In this document: positions 17,319 to 24,471 of the stretch, piece by piece
Numbering within the stretch: position 1 is the stretch's first letter
Layout: every line of letters starts with the position of its first letter
NCBI RefSeq assembly: GCF_001663775.1
Contig: NZ_KV467168.1
Coordinates: 1,347,408-1,411,407, forward strand
Length of the DNA: 64,000 bases
Reading direction: 5' to 3'
DNA from: Arthrobacter sp. B6
GTDB taxonomy: Bacteria; Actinomycetota; Actinomycetes; Actinomycetales; Micrococcaceae
The notes under the pieces: generated by a model
Database searches by the model: none
The model's input: the letters and a program-made list of their open reading frames with translations, nothing else
What the model was told of the DNA's origin: nothing
Program-made: the position numbers and the translations under genes

Positions 17319-18668
17319 TCAGGCGGCGGCCTCCACCGTCGCCTTTTCGGTGGCCGTCATCTCCGGCGGCGCCGCCTTGAAACCGCGGGTGATCAGGGCC
17401 AGGACAATCACGCCCAGCACCAGCCAGGACACTCCCAGCGTAATGGCGTTGCTGTCCAGCCGGGAGAGCAGGTAGGCGCAGATGAGGGCGCCGATCACCG
17501 GGACCACCACGTAGGACACCGGGTTGAGCTGGTGCCCGGCCCGGCGCTGGCGTACGTAGTGGAAGACTACCGAGGCGTTCACCAGCGTGAAGGCGGTGAA
17601 GGCACCGAAGTTGATGAACGACGTCGAGGTGGCCACGTCCAGGAAGATCGCGATCAGGCCCACGATGCCCGTGATGACCAGGTTCGCCACCGGCGTGTGG
17701 AACTTCTCGCTGAGCCGGCCGAAGACCGCCTTGGGCAGGACCGAGTCGCGGCCCATCGCGTACAGCAGGCGGGACGCGCTGGCCTGCGCGGCCAGGCCGG
17801 AGGCGAACTGCGCCACCACCAGCCCGGCAAGGAACACCGCGCCGAACAGCTGTCCGCCGATCTGCAGGGCGATGGAGCTGGCCGCGGAGGCCGAGTCCTC
17901 GAACACGCCGCCGGGGTGGACCAGCTGGGTCACGTAGGACACGGCCACGAAGATGCCGCCGCCGATCAGGGCGATGAGCATGATGGCGCGGGGCATGTTC
18001 TTGCGCGGTTCAATGGTCTCCTCGGTGAGGGTGGTGACGGCGTCGAACCCCAGGAACGAGTACGCGGCAATGGCGGCACCGGCGGAGATGGTGGCGAAGC
18101 TGGCGGTGTCGTTGAAGAACGGCTGCGTGCTCGCCAGTCCGCCGGCGCCGGAGGCGGACACCACGTTGCCGATGGACAGCGCCACGAAGAACACGATGAC
18201 CAGCAACTGGAAGGCCATCAGCACGTAGTTGGCCTTGTCCGCCACCTTGATGCCCAGGATGTTCAGGAGCGTGGTGATGAGGATGAAGCCCACGATCCAG
18301 AGCCCGATGGGGATGCCCGGGAACTGCGCGGTCAGGTAGGACCCGCCGATGAGCCAGATGACCATGGGCAGGAAGAGGTAGTCCAGCAGGATGGCCCAGC
18401 CCACCATGAACCCGACCCGGGAATCGATGGACTTGCGGACGTAGGTGTAGGCGGAGCCGGCCACGGGGTAGGCCACGGCCATCCGGCCGTAGCTGTGCGC
18501 GGTGAACAGCATGGCCGCGAGCGCCACGAGGTAGGCGGCGGGCGCTGCGCCGCCGGTGGATTCGGCGATGATGCCGAAGATCCCCAGGACGATCAGCGGA
18601 GTGAGGTATGCCAGGCCGAACAGGACCAGCGAGGGCAGTTTCAGCGTGCGGGTGAGGGTTGTTGTCAC
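17319..18668 (-). CDS. APC-family amino acid/amine permease
   Basis: The 449-residue protein starts MTTTLTRTLKLPSLVLFGLAYLTP and has about 12 hydrophobic segments in the APC superfamily pattern, including GSAYTYVRKSIDSRVGFMVGW near residues 70-90 and SFLGFDAVTTLTEET near 195-209. APC permeases bring amino acids or amines into the cell by proton symport or exchange. It sits 9 bp after one nitrilase and 22 bp before the other, so it is the likely importer for their substrate or an exporter of a product. A fragment of a near-identical gene lies at 14714-15127. Control by the divergent GntR-type regulator is inferred from the shared intergenic region upstream of the operon. Confidence 0.9.
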   Translation of the reverse strand: MTTTLTRTLKLPSLVLFGLAYLTPLIVLGIFGIIAESTGGAAPAAYLVALAAMLFTAHSYGRMAVAYPVAGSAYTYVRKSIDSRVGFMVGWAILLDYLFLPMVIWLIGGSYLTAQFPGIPIGLWIVGFILITTLLNILGIKVADKANYVLMAFQLLVIVFFVALSIGNVVSASGAGGLASTQPFFNDTASFATISAGAAIAAYSFLGFDAVTTLTEETIEPRKNMPRAIMLIALIGGGIFVAVSYVTQLVHPGGVFEDSASAASSIALQIGGQLFGAVFLAGLVVAQFASGLAAQASASRLLYAMGRDSVLPKAVFGRLSEKFHTPVANLVITGIVGLIAIFLDVATSTSFINFGAFTAFTLVNASVVFHYVRQRRAGHQLNPVSYVVVPVIGALICAYLLSRLDSNAITLGVSWLVLGVIVLALITRGFKAAPPEMTATEKATVEAAA

Positions 18669-18677
18669 GGTGTTTCC

Positions 18678-19556
18678 TTAAGGCTTGTAGGACGGCGGTG
18701 TCCAGGTGGCCGGATTAATCCGGCCTTGGTAGACGGAAAGTTCGACGGCGGCCTCCCCCTCGCGGAACTGCGACCAGGGGCGGTTGAGGTTCTCCGTGCC
18801 GTGCGTGCGGACGCGGTCGATGGCGGCAAGGTCCAGTTCCGCTGTGAGCAGCTGCGAGGCGTCGTCGGGGGCCTCGGCGAGGGTGTTGCCCTCCGGGTCC
18901 ACGATGATGCTTTGGCCTTTGCCGGTGGGGCCGGCACAGTTGACGCTGACCACAAAGACCTGGTTGACGATGGCGTTGGCCTTGGCGAGGATCAGTTCCT
19001 GTTTGCGGTCCGGCGTGGTGGTTTTGACGACGTTGATGATTACCTCGGCGCCCATCCAGGCGAGCTGGCGGGACACCTCCGGGTACCAGGCGTCGTAGCA
19101 GATGTTCAGTCCCACCCTGCCGATGCCGGGCAGGTCCACGATAGTGAACTTGTCGCCGGGATCGTAGGGCTCGAACGGGCGCCAGGGGAAGATCTTCCGG
19201 TAGTAGCCGGCAAGCTCCCCCTCCGGGGACAGGATCAGCTGGGTGTTGAACAGCTGGCCCTCCGGGCCGCGCTCGCACACGCTGCCCGGGACAAGCCAGA
19301 TGTTGAGGTCTTTCGCGAGCTGTATGAGCCCTTTGACTCTTGGGCCGTCTAGGGGTTCGGCACTTTCTTGGAGCATTTCGATGCGCTGCAGGTCCGGGTT
19401 CTCATCTCCGAAGAGGTGCAGCTCGGGGAAGACGACCAGTTTGGTGTGCGGCTGGGCCTGGAGGGCTTCTTTGACCTCGTCCGCGAAGGCCGAGACGGGT
19501 TCGCCGATGAGCCGGGGCCGGGCCTGGGCAGCGATGAGGGGAAGGGTCCGTTGCAT
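18678..19556 (-). CDS. Carbon-nitrogen hydrolase (nitrilase superfamily), operon head
   Basis: The 292-residue product has the nitrilase triad: E in VFPELHLFGDE (about 44), K in GYYRKIFPWRPFE and C in LNICYDAWYPEVSRQL. The sequence after the cysteine (YDAWYPE) is of the aliphatic amidase/N-carbamoyl hydrolase style. It differs clearly from the second nitrilase of the same operon, so the two are unlikely to be a recent duplication and may act on successive substrates. It is first in a minus-strand operon with the APC permease, and its start faces the GntR gene across a 95-bp region holding a palindromic site. Confidence 0.88.
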   Translation of the reverse strand: MQRTLPLIAAQARPRLIGEPVSAFADEVKEALQAQPHTKLVVFPELHLFGDENPDLQRIEMLQESAEPLDGPRVKGLIQLAKDLNIWLVPGSVCERGPEGQLFNTQLILSPEGELAGYYRKIFPWRPFEPYDPGDKFTIVDLPGIGRVGLNICYDAWYPEVSRQLAWMGAEVIINVVKTTTPDRKQELILAKANAIVNQVFVVSVNCAGPTGKGQSIIVDPEGNTLAEAPDDASQLLTAELDLAAIDRVRTHGTENLNRPWSQFREGEAAVELSVYQGRINPATWTPPSYKP

Positions 19557-19593
19557 GGGATATCTCCGCGTTGGGGATGTGATCTGTCTTATA

Positions 19594-19612
19594 TTAGATC
19601 AGAATGATCCAA
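19594..19612. promoter_or_regulatory. Candidate GntR operator between nitrilase operon and regulator
   Basis: TTAGATCA and TGATCCAA form an inverted repeat around GAA, matching at seven of eight positions. It lies in the AT-rich middle of the divergent intergenic region, 38 bp before the nitrilase start and 40 bp before the chosen GntR start. FadR-type GntR regulators bind short palindromes of this kind and usually repress both divergent promoters. Binding is inferred. Confidence 0.55.
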
Positions 19613-19651
19613 TTATGGGAAGAGGCAGGTTTGGGCCGTAAAGTAGCGGAT

Positions 19652-20419
19652 ATGACCCGTCAGTTGGAGGACACCGCCGAGCCGTCGCCCATCGGCGCCG
19701 GCAGGCTGGCCGGCATTGACCGCCGCAGTGCCATCGACGCCGTCCGTCTGCGGATCGGCATGGCCATCTCCCTGGGCCTGCTAAAACCCGGCGAGCGACT
19801 GCCCGACCAGGAGGACGTGGCCCTGGGCCTGTCGGTCAGCCCGATCACCGCCCGCCGCGCGCTGGCGAGCCTGGCGGAACAGGGCGTTGTGGTCCGCCGC
19901 CGCGGCCGCGCCGGAGGAACGTTCGTGGCGGATTCGCCACCTACGGATGTTTTGGCGGAACTCTCGGCGTCACCGGCGGAGTCCCAGGCCGTGAACCGCC
20001 TGGTGGACCGGCGGCTTCTGTTCGAGTGCGCAGTGACCCATTATGCGGCGATCAACGCCACTGCCGAACAGCTGGATGAGCTGGAGCGGCTGACCCGGGA
20101 CATGGCCGAGTCCTCCGACTGGTCCGACTACCACCGGGGGGACGAGCAGTTCCACCAGCTGGTGGGCACCGCCTCAGGCCTGGGCACCGCCGTCGAGGTT
20201 TACCACGAGGCGCTGGCCGACCTCTATGCCTACTTCATCCCCTACCCCATCGAGCTGCTGCACAAGTCGAACTGCGACCACGTGGCGCTGGTGGCGGCCC
20301 TGCGCGCGGGCAACGGGTCCGAAGCCGTGGAGATCGCCCGCAAGCACGTGGACATCCTGCACCGGACGATGTTTATGGGGCTTGCGGACGGCAGAGCTGA
20401 AGCCGGTGCACATGGCTGA
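19652..20419 (+). CDS. GntR-family transcriptional regulator (FCD type)
   Basis: The 255-residue protein has an N-terminal winged helix (about 20-85, with LKPGERLPDQEDVALGLSVS and ARRALASLAEQGVVVRRRGR). A C-terminal all-helical FCD ligand-binding domain follows, with FECAVTHYAA near 125 and HRGDEQFHQLV near 160. FCD domains sense small organic acids or amino acids, often through a metal held by Asp/His residues. I chose the ATG at 19652 because an in-frame ATG at 19604 would start inside the palindromic operator. It is divergent from the nitrilase-permease operon and is its likely regulator. Confidence 0.87.
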   Translation: MTRQLEDTAEPSPIGAGRLAGIDRRSAIDAVRLRIGMAISLGLLKPGERLPDQEDVALGLSVSPITARRALASLAEQGVVVRRRGRAGGTFVADSPPTDVLAELSASPAESQAVNRLVDRRLLFECAVTHYAAINATAEQLDELERLTRDMAESSDWSDYHRGDEQFHQLVGTASGLGTAVEVYHEALADLYAYFIPYPIELLHKSNCDHVALVAALRAGNGSEAVEIARKHVDILHRTMFMGLADGRAEAGAHG

Positions 20420-20523
20420 ATGAGTAGGTTATGGCCCCAAACACCTCGGCGTCGGATTGCTAATTCGCTACGCTACGCCGCGCCTTGTATTGCAGAGCTC
20501 ACGCGGTAGGGCAGGATGTCCAC

Positions 20524-21246
20524 GTGGACGACTATTCAGTCAGAGCTGAAGAAGCTGCCGCCCTTCTCGGGATGAGCGCAAAGACGCTACGGCAAAGGCT
20601 GCGTGACGAACGCCCTGAAGGTGCCCGACAGATTCCTCCCCAACATGGAGGCAATTGGTTCCTCAAGGCAAGCTACGTCGAGCAACTCGCAATTCAACGT
20701 GGACGGCGTATTCCCAACCGCTCGGCACTTGCACGCGACCGCCTGACGTCACCCCGTCTGCTTGCAGTCGAAAAGCCTAGTCCCCAGTCTGCCTTCGCCG
20801 ATGCAGTTCCCAACCCGTCTCATGGCACGTGGTCCGAATGGATTCCCTTCAGTGAAGCCCTTAAGGTGGCTCCCCGCTTCCCGGGTGTTTACATGTTCCG
20901 GATTGCAGCGGAACCTCACCGTGGCCCTGTTTACATAGGCATGGCAGGGGAAAGGAAAGGCAATGGGCTCCGTGGCCGGCTGGCAATCTATGCAAGCGGC
21001 AAGGGAGCCGGCTCCGGCTTGGGAGAACATGCTTTTGACAGGGCATTGGAAGATCCGAAGTGGCTTCAGGCACGTCTGGACGACGCTCTTGCAGGCAATC
21101 CCATGAGGGCGAAGGCGGCTGCGCGTTCAGCAATTGACCACGCAGGACTGGAAGTTCGCTGGCAGACGGTCGAGACCAGAGCCGAGGCCCTTCAGCTGGA
21201 GGCTCGACTGATCAACGAATACAGGCATCAGCTCTGGAACCGCTGA
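20524..21246 (+). CDS. Helix-turn-helix / GIY-YIG nuclease-like protein
   Basis: The 240-residue product joins two domains. The N-terminal 55 residues form a helix-turn-helix (SVRAEEAAALLGMSAKTLRQ) with a basic tail. The C-terminal half is a GIY-YIG fold: GVYMF, then GPVYIGMAGER as the paired GIY/YIG strands, LRGRLAIY with the catalytic Arg, and LQLEARLINEY with the metal-binding Glu and final Asn (LWNR). GIY-YIG domains cut DNA in repair enzymes, homing nucleases and some restriction enzymes. The GTG at 20524 was chosen over the TTG at 20485 because AGGA lies 7 bases before it. It has no obvious partner, and what the helix-turn-helix recognises is unknown. Confidence 0.75.
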   Translation: MDDYSVRAEEAAALLGMSAKTLRQRLRDERPEGARQIPPQHGGNWFLKASYVEQLAIQRGRRIPNRSALARDRLTSPRLLAVEKPSPQSAFADAVPNPSHGTWSEWIPFSEALKVAPRFPGVYMFRIAAEPHRGPVYIGMAGERKGNGLRGRLAIYASGKGAGSGLGEHAFDRALEDPKWLQARLDDALAGNPMRAKAAARSAIDHAGLEVRWQTVETRAEALQLEARLINEYRHQLWNR

Positions 21247-21288
21247 TAGCCACCTTCACCTATTTTGAGATAGGAACGACCGCGTCGA

Positions 21289-21318
21289 CAGCCCGGATCC
21301 GAAGTTGAAACCGGGCTG
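21289..21318. terminator. Hairpin terminator between convergent genes
   Basis: CAGCCCGG (21289-21296) pairs perfectly with CCGGGCTG (21311-21318) over a 14-base loop. It lies between the convergent GIY-YIG and HhH-type genes and could stop transcription from the left gene. There is only a weak T-run after the stem. Confidence 0.5.
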
Positions 21319-21369
21319 CCGCTTTCGTATCCCGCGGGTTACTACGGCTGCTCACTCTTGACCTAACGG

Positions 21370-22008
21370 TCATCTGTCGCGTTCAGTCAGCCAAATGGCG
21401 TGGTCCATATGGGTGACGGTCTTTCCTAGTTTTGTAATGACATGCGCCTCAGTGACTACAGTCCTCGCCAGCTTTGAGTTGACTACAGTTCCTAGGTTCT
21501 CAGCATCTGCAACCCGCTGAACCGCGCGGATAATCCACGTATCCGGCTTCGTATCGGGATAGCCGAGCAACATGCCAAAGTAGTTATGGGTGACAGGGCC
21601 TAATCCGTGAACGTCAAGGTAAGCGCGTCGGTGGGAAGAGTTTGAGTGATCGTACTGTTCGTGCGTATACACCGAACAAGCGACAAGCTTTGTTGCCGCT
21701 TCCAGTACGGCTGACGCCTTAGTTCTTCCGTTGGTCACCCCCTTGCCCAGAACGTCTTTCAGTTCAGTTTCCGGCAGTTTGAGCAACTCGCGCAGGTCCG
21801 AACGTGCCGGCTCATGTTTGTTATGGAAGGCCAGCAACCGCGGGAGTAGGCCCTTGCCTCGCTTCGTCCTATATAGCGTTTGCTTGGAGTAAACGGCATC
21901 CAGCAACGCCATCCCCAATTGCCCTTCCCAACCATTTTGGTACACCTCGTACCGGTCCTTTGGGATCTTCCTAGCATCGCGCACGAACGCGTCAACGAGA
22001 GCATCCAT
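21370..22008 (-). CDS. HhH-GPD-like DNA-binding/glycosylase-fold protein
   Basis: The 212-residue protein contains VHGLGPVTHNYFGMLLG followed by PDTWIIRAVQRVA near residues 128-158. This matches the helix-hairpin-helix plus catalytic-Asp segment of endonuclease III/HhH-GPD glycosylases (GxGxxTA...VDTHVxRV). The rest of the protein lacks the FeS cysteines of endonuclease III. It may be a glycosylase-fold protein that binds DNA without classic repair activity. The ATG at 22008 is chosen because it lies 3 bp after the end of the DUF4234 gene, giving a compact two-gene unit; a longer frame to 22215 would overlap that gene. No function is assigned. Confidence 0.65.
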   Translation of the reverse strand: MDALVDAFVRDARKIPKDRYEVYQNGWEGQLGMALLDAVYSKQTLYRTKRGKGLLPRLLAFHNKHEPARSDLRELLKLPETELKDVLGKGVTNGRTKASAVLEAATKLVACSVYTHEQYDHSNSSHRRAYLDVHGLGPVTHNYFGMLLGYPDTKPDTWIIRAVQRVADAENLGTVVNSKLARTVVTEAHVITKLGKTVTHMDHAIWLTERDR

Positions 22009-22010
22009 GA

Positions 22011-22340
22011 TCAGGCAGAAACAGAGACATTCACCGAGGCTGGTGCAACTTTGCGGTTGAACTCGTGCTGAACAATCGCTGAGCCGATGGTCCCGAGAAG
22101 GAGCATCAGCCAAAAAGCCGCATGGCGTCCCATGCCTCGACGCGTGAAGACCTCGACTCCCACGGAGTATTTCCATAGCCAAACGATGTTGGCAATAGGC
22201 ACGATCAGCAACCAAGCGGTGGGTATCCCCGTGCCGTAATTATTCATTTCGTTCTTCGTCTTGACACTCCAAACCAGGGAGTAGATGCCGAAAGTGACGA
22301 GAGGCAAAAGTAGCGGCGCTGCGATGCTGCGATATTTCAT
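22011..22340 (-). CDS. DUF4234-like small membrane protein
   Basis: The 109-residue product has a pattern typical of DUF4234: two or three hydrophobic segments with SLVWSVKTKNEMNNYGTGIP after the first and IANIVWLWKYSVGVE in the second. A strong ribosome site (AGGAG, 6 bases before ATG at 22340) fixes the start. It is the first gene of a pair with the HhH-like protein, only 2 bp apart. The family has no established activity. Confidence 0.75.
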   Translation of the reverse strand: MKYRSIAAPLLLPLVTFGIYSLVWSVKTKNEMNNYGTGIPTAWLLIVPIANIVWLWKYSVGVEVFTRRGMGRHAAFWLMLLLGTIGSAIVQHEFNRKVAPASVNVSVSA

Positions 22341-22567
22341 AATTCTCCTAGGTACGTTTACTGGAACTTCGGAGTATTCCTTTGGCGCAACACAGCGTCG
22401 TAGATTTCCCCCGAATGAATGTATCCGCTGGTCGCCATAGCCCCGGCGAACCTGCGCCAATCTTGATGTGATCCTGCGGGGAACGTCATATTCAAGAGTC
22501 GCAGAGACCTTTTCCTACGCAACCATCAGGTTGCGCCGACGGCCGCCCATCCTCGCCGCGACCGACG

Positions 22568-22606
22568 ACTTAACGGCGGCCCCGCTTGCCCCGGCCGCCG
22601 TTAAGT
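22568..22606. repeat. Perfect 14-bp hairpin in intergenic region
   Basis: ACTTAACGGCGGCC (22568-22581) is an exact inverted repeat of GGCCGCCGTTAAGT (22593-22606), with an 11-base loop. It sits in a 346-bp divergent gap (22341-22686) that otherwise shows no gene. It could be a terminator relic, an operator or an attenuator. It shares the CGGCGGC core with other hairpins in the window. Confidence 0.55.
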
Positions 22607-22686
22607 GGATGGTTGTGCCGGTGTGTTTCTGCCCAAAATTTTTTCATGTTACGCCTATTTGCCGGAACTCCATCCATAATGACTGA

Positions 22687-23352
22687 GTGGTCACCATTTT
22701 CAGAGTCCTTCACAATGTCCTATTCATTGCTGGCTACCTATCCACAATTGTGCTCGCAGCCGTAATCAGTCACTATGGCCGTGAAGAAGTAGGACTCGCG
22801 ATCTTCGCGATTGCCACCGCGATGTACCTTCTCCTCCTCGTAGTTTCGGTCGCAATAAACAGGAGAGATAAGCCGACGGTCGGCTTCGCGAGAGAAACAA
22901 GAGTCGTCGCGGCTAACGCCCCCGCAAAAATCCACAGCCTGCATGCCTCTGCCTCCTACGAACATGACCCTTACGCTGTCTGGTCGCTCATTCGGCCAGC
23001 TGAGAGCGCAGTGTTGCTCTCGGATGCACAGCGTGCATTTACGGTTCCGGGTACGCCATCAGGCGTCGGGGAACAGCAGTGCTTCATCAATCGGGACGGA
23101 TCTGTCTCCATTGTCGAAGTCATTGGCGAAGAAAGCCCCTGGTGGGCAACCACAAGGCCAATTGCTCAGAACGAGATTAACCAGCGTTTCACCTATCGGC
23201 TTGAACCGACGCCCAACGGCTGCACCCTCACCATCGGAGCTGTTCTGGAACTCCCCGGGAATGCCACCTTCGCGGCAGACCCAAACGACTGGTGGGAAAG
23301 CCATTCGAGGACTTACCTAATCCGGATCCAAGAAGTACTCTCCGCCCGATAA
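22687..23352 (+). CDS. Membrane-anchored protein with SRPBCC-like domain
   Basis: The 221-residue protein starts with GTG at 22687. Two transmembrane helices (about 5-28 and 34-57) are followed by a soluble domain. That domain (about 75-220) has repeated strand patterns and a C-terminal long helix (NDWWESHSRTYLIRIQEVL), as in the SRPBCC/polyketide-cyclase fold. This fold binds hydrophobic ligands; no catalytic residues are obvious. It stands alone between the DUF4234 gene and an IS remnant. The domain call is tentative. Confidence 0.55.
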   Translation: MVTIFRVLHNVLFIAGYLSTIVLAAVISHYGREEVGLAIFAIATAMYLLLLVVSVAINRRDKPTVGFARETRVVAANAPAKIHSLHASASYEHDPYAVWSLIRPAESAVLLSDAQRAFTVPGTPSGVGEQQCFINRDGSVSIVEVIGEESPWWATTRPIAQNEINQRFTYRLEPTPNGCTLTIGAVLELPGNATFAADPNDWWESHSRTYLIRIQEVLSAR

Positions 23353-23466
23353 ACCAATCGGCCGAGGCAGGTTCTGGTACTTCGCCCCGCGTATTCCGTG
23401 CGTGTTTCTAAGCCTCCCAAGAAGAGCTCTCGCAGGCCCCGTTACGAGCACGTGCGAGCCCTAGTT

Positions 23467-23860
23467 GTACTAACCCGCCACGTTGGTGACGCGGCTGGCA
23501 GGTGAGGCGCCTTTGAGTGCGGTGTGGGGCCTGCGCTGATTGTAGTGCTCGATGAAGCCCTAGTAACAGGCCTGGCCTTCACTTTCTCAGCTGTGGCGCT
23601 GACGTAGGCCCATTCCTCCAGGAGGATGCGGTTGAAGCGTTCGATGCTCTTGCCGTTGGTTTGTGGACGATAGGGTCTGGTGCGTTTGTGGCTGATGCCG
23701 GCTTCGGCGAGGACTTCCGCGAAAGGGCGGGAACGGTAGCAGGCGCCGTTGCCGGTCAGGACGCGCTGGATTTTCACGCCGTAGACAGGAGACGCTCTCA
23801 GGCGAGTTTCAAACTTGCTTTTCGATCCTGTCGCCCGCCACATGAGCCATGATGCCGCTT
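23467..23860 (-). mobile_element. IS481/IS3-type transposase remnant
   Basis: Reading the minus strand gives TGNGACYRSRPFAEVLAEAGI, KRTRPYRPQTNGKSIERFNR and ILLEEWAYV, the second-Asp and Glu parts of a DDE integrase core. The end, IEHYNQRRPHTALKGASPASRVTNVAG, is in a different frame. The N-terminal half with the first catalytic Asp is missing and no terminal inverted repeats were found. It is a dead fragment marking past transposition near the right side of the accessory region. Confidence 0.75.
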
Positions 23861-24074
23861 TTGGCACCACTTCTGAAAATGCATTACCTGGAGCGGCCAC
23901 TGCCGGTACCGAGCCCAGCTCAGAGCACGGTCGCCGCCGTCGGCGTTGACCCGCCCGGAGGAGCTGACCTTGATCCGCCTAGGGCTCTGGATCGGGGCCG
24001 CTCCCGCGCCTATATTTGCTTAATATCCGGTTGCACGTCCGGAGCAACCGGCCCGACGTGTCTAGGAGGACATT

Positions 24075-24350
24075 ATGAGCCCGGCACCTAAACAGGCTAT
24101 GACCGATGACAGCATCAAGGTCCGGCAGGTCAGCCACTACCAGTTCTCCTGGGTGGCCGGTGACACCGGAAAGCCGGGAACCTGGACCCTTCAGCTGGTT
24201 CTTGATCAGGGGGCGACGGAAGAGGTCCTTACCCTGGACGGGCAGGATGCCGAGAACCTCCAAGGCCTTCTCTCAGCCGCAGCCACCGTGTTTTACGATG
24301 TGCCCCGACGGACGCTGATGTTCGGGACCACAGCCGCAGGGCAGCGCTAG
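24075..24350 (+). CDS. Small conserved hypothetical protein
   Basis: This 91-residue protein starts at an ATG with a full AGGAGG site five bases upstream (24064-24069). It is acidic, without membrane segments, and reads as a small alpha/beta protein (YQFSWVAGDTGKPGTWTLQLVLDQG). I do not recognise a characterised family. A strong bidirectional terminator follows. The ribosome site and termination signal support it as a real single-gene unit. Confidence 0.7.
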   Translation: MSPAPKQAMTDDSIKVRQVSHYQFSWVAGDTGKPGTWTLQLVLDQGATEEVLTLDGQDAENLQGLLSAAATVFYDVPRRTLMFGTTAAGQR

Positions 24351-24399
24351 CATTCCGTGGTGCCAGGCCCTCAGTTCGATGCCCGGCATACATTGCCAA

Positions 24400-24429
24400 G
24401 GGCGCGCCCGGCTAAAGCCGGACGCGCCC
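24400..24429. terminator. Bidirectional terminator hairpin
   Basis: GGGCGCGCCCGGCT (24400-24413) pairs with AGCCGGACGCGCCC (24416-24429) with one C-A mismatch and a minimal loop. It lies between the small plus-strand gene and the convergent amino-acid permease, so it can serve both. Confidence 0.7.
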
Positions 24430-24471
24430 CTTCGTGTGTTCTGAACCCGCGAGTGGTTCACCGCTCATGGT

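Noticed and set aside
17142-19352. A 736-codon plus-strand open frame opposite the permease and nitrilases
   Set aside because: It is rich in Gly, Asp, His and Glu with no domain pattern, and mirrors the codon bias of the real minus-strand genes, which have clear catalytic motifs.
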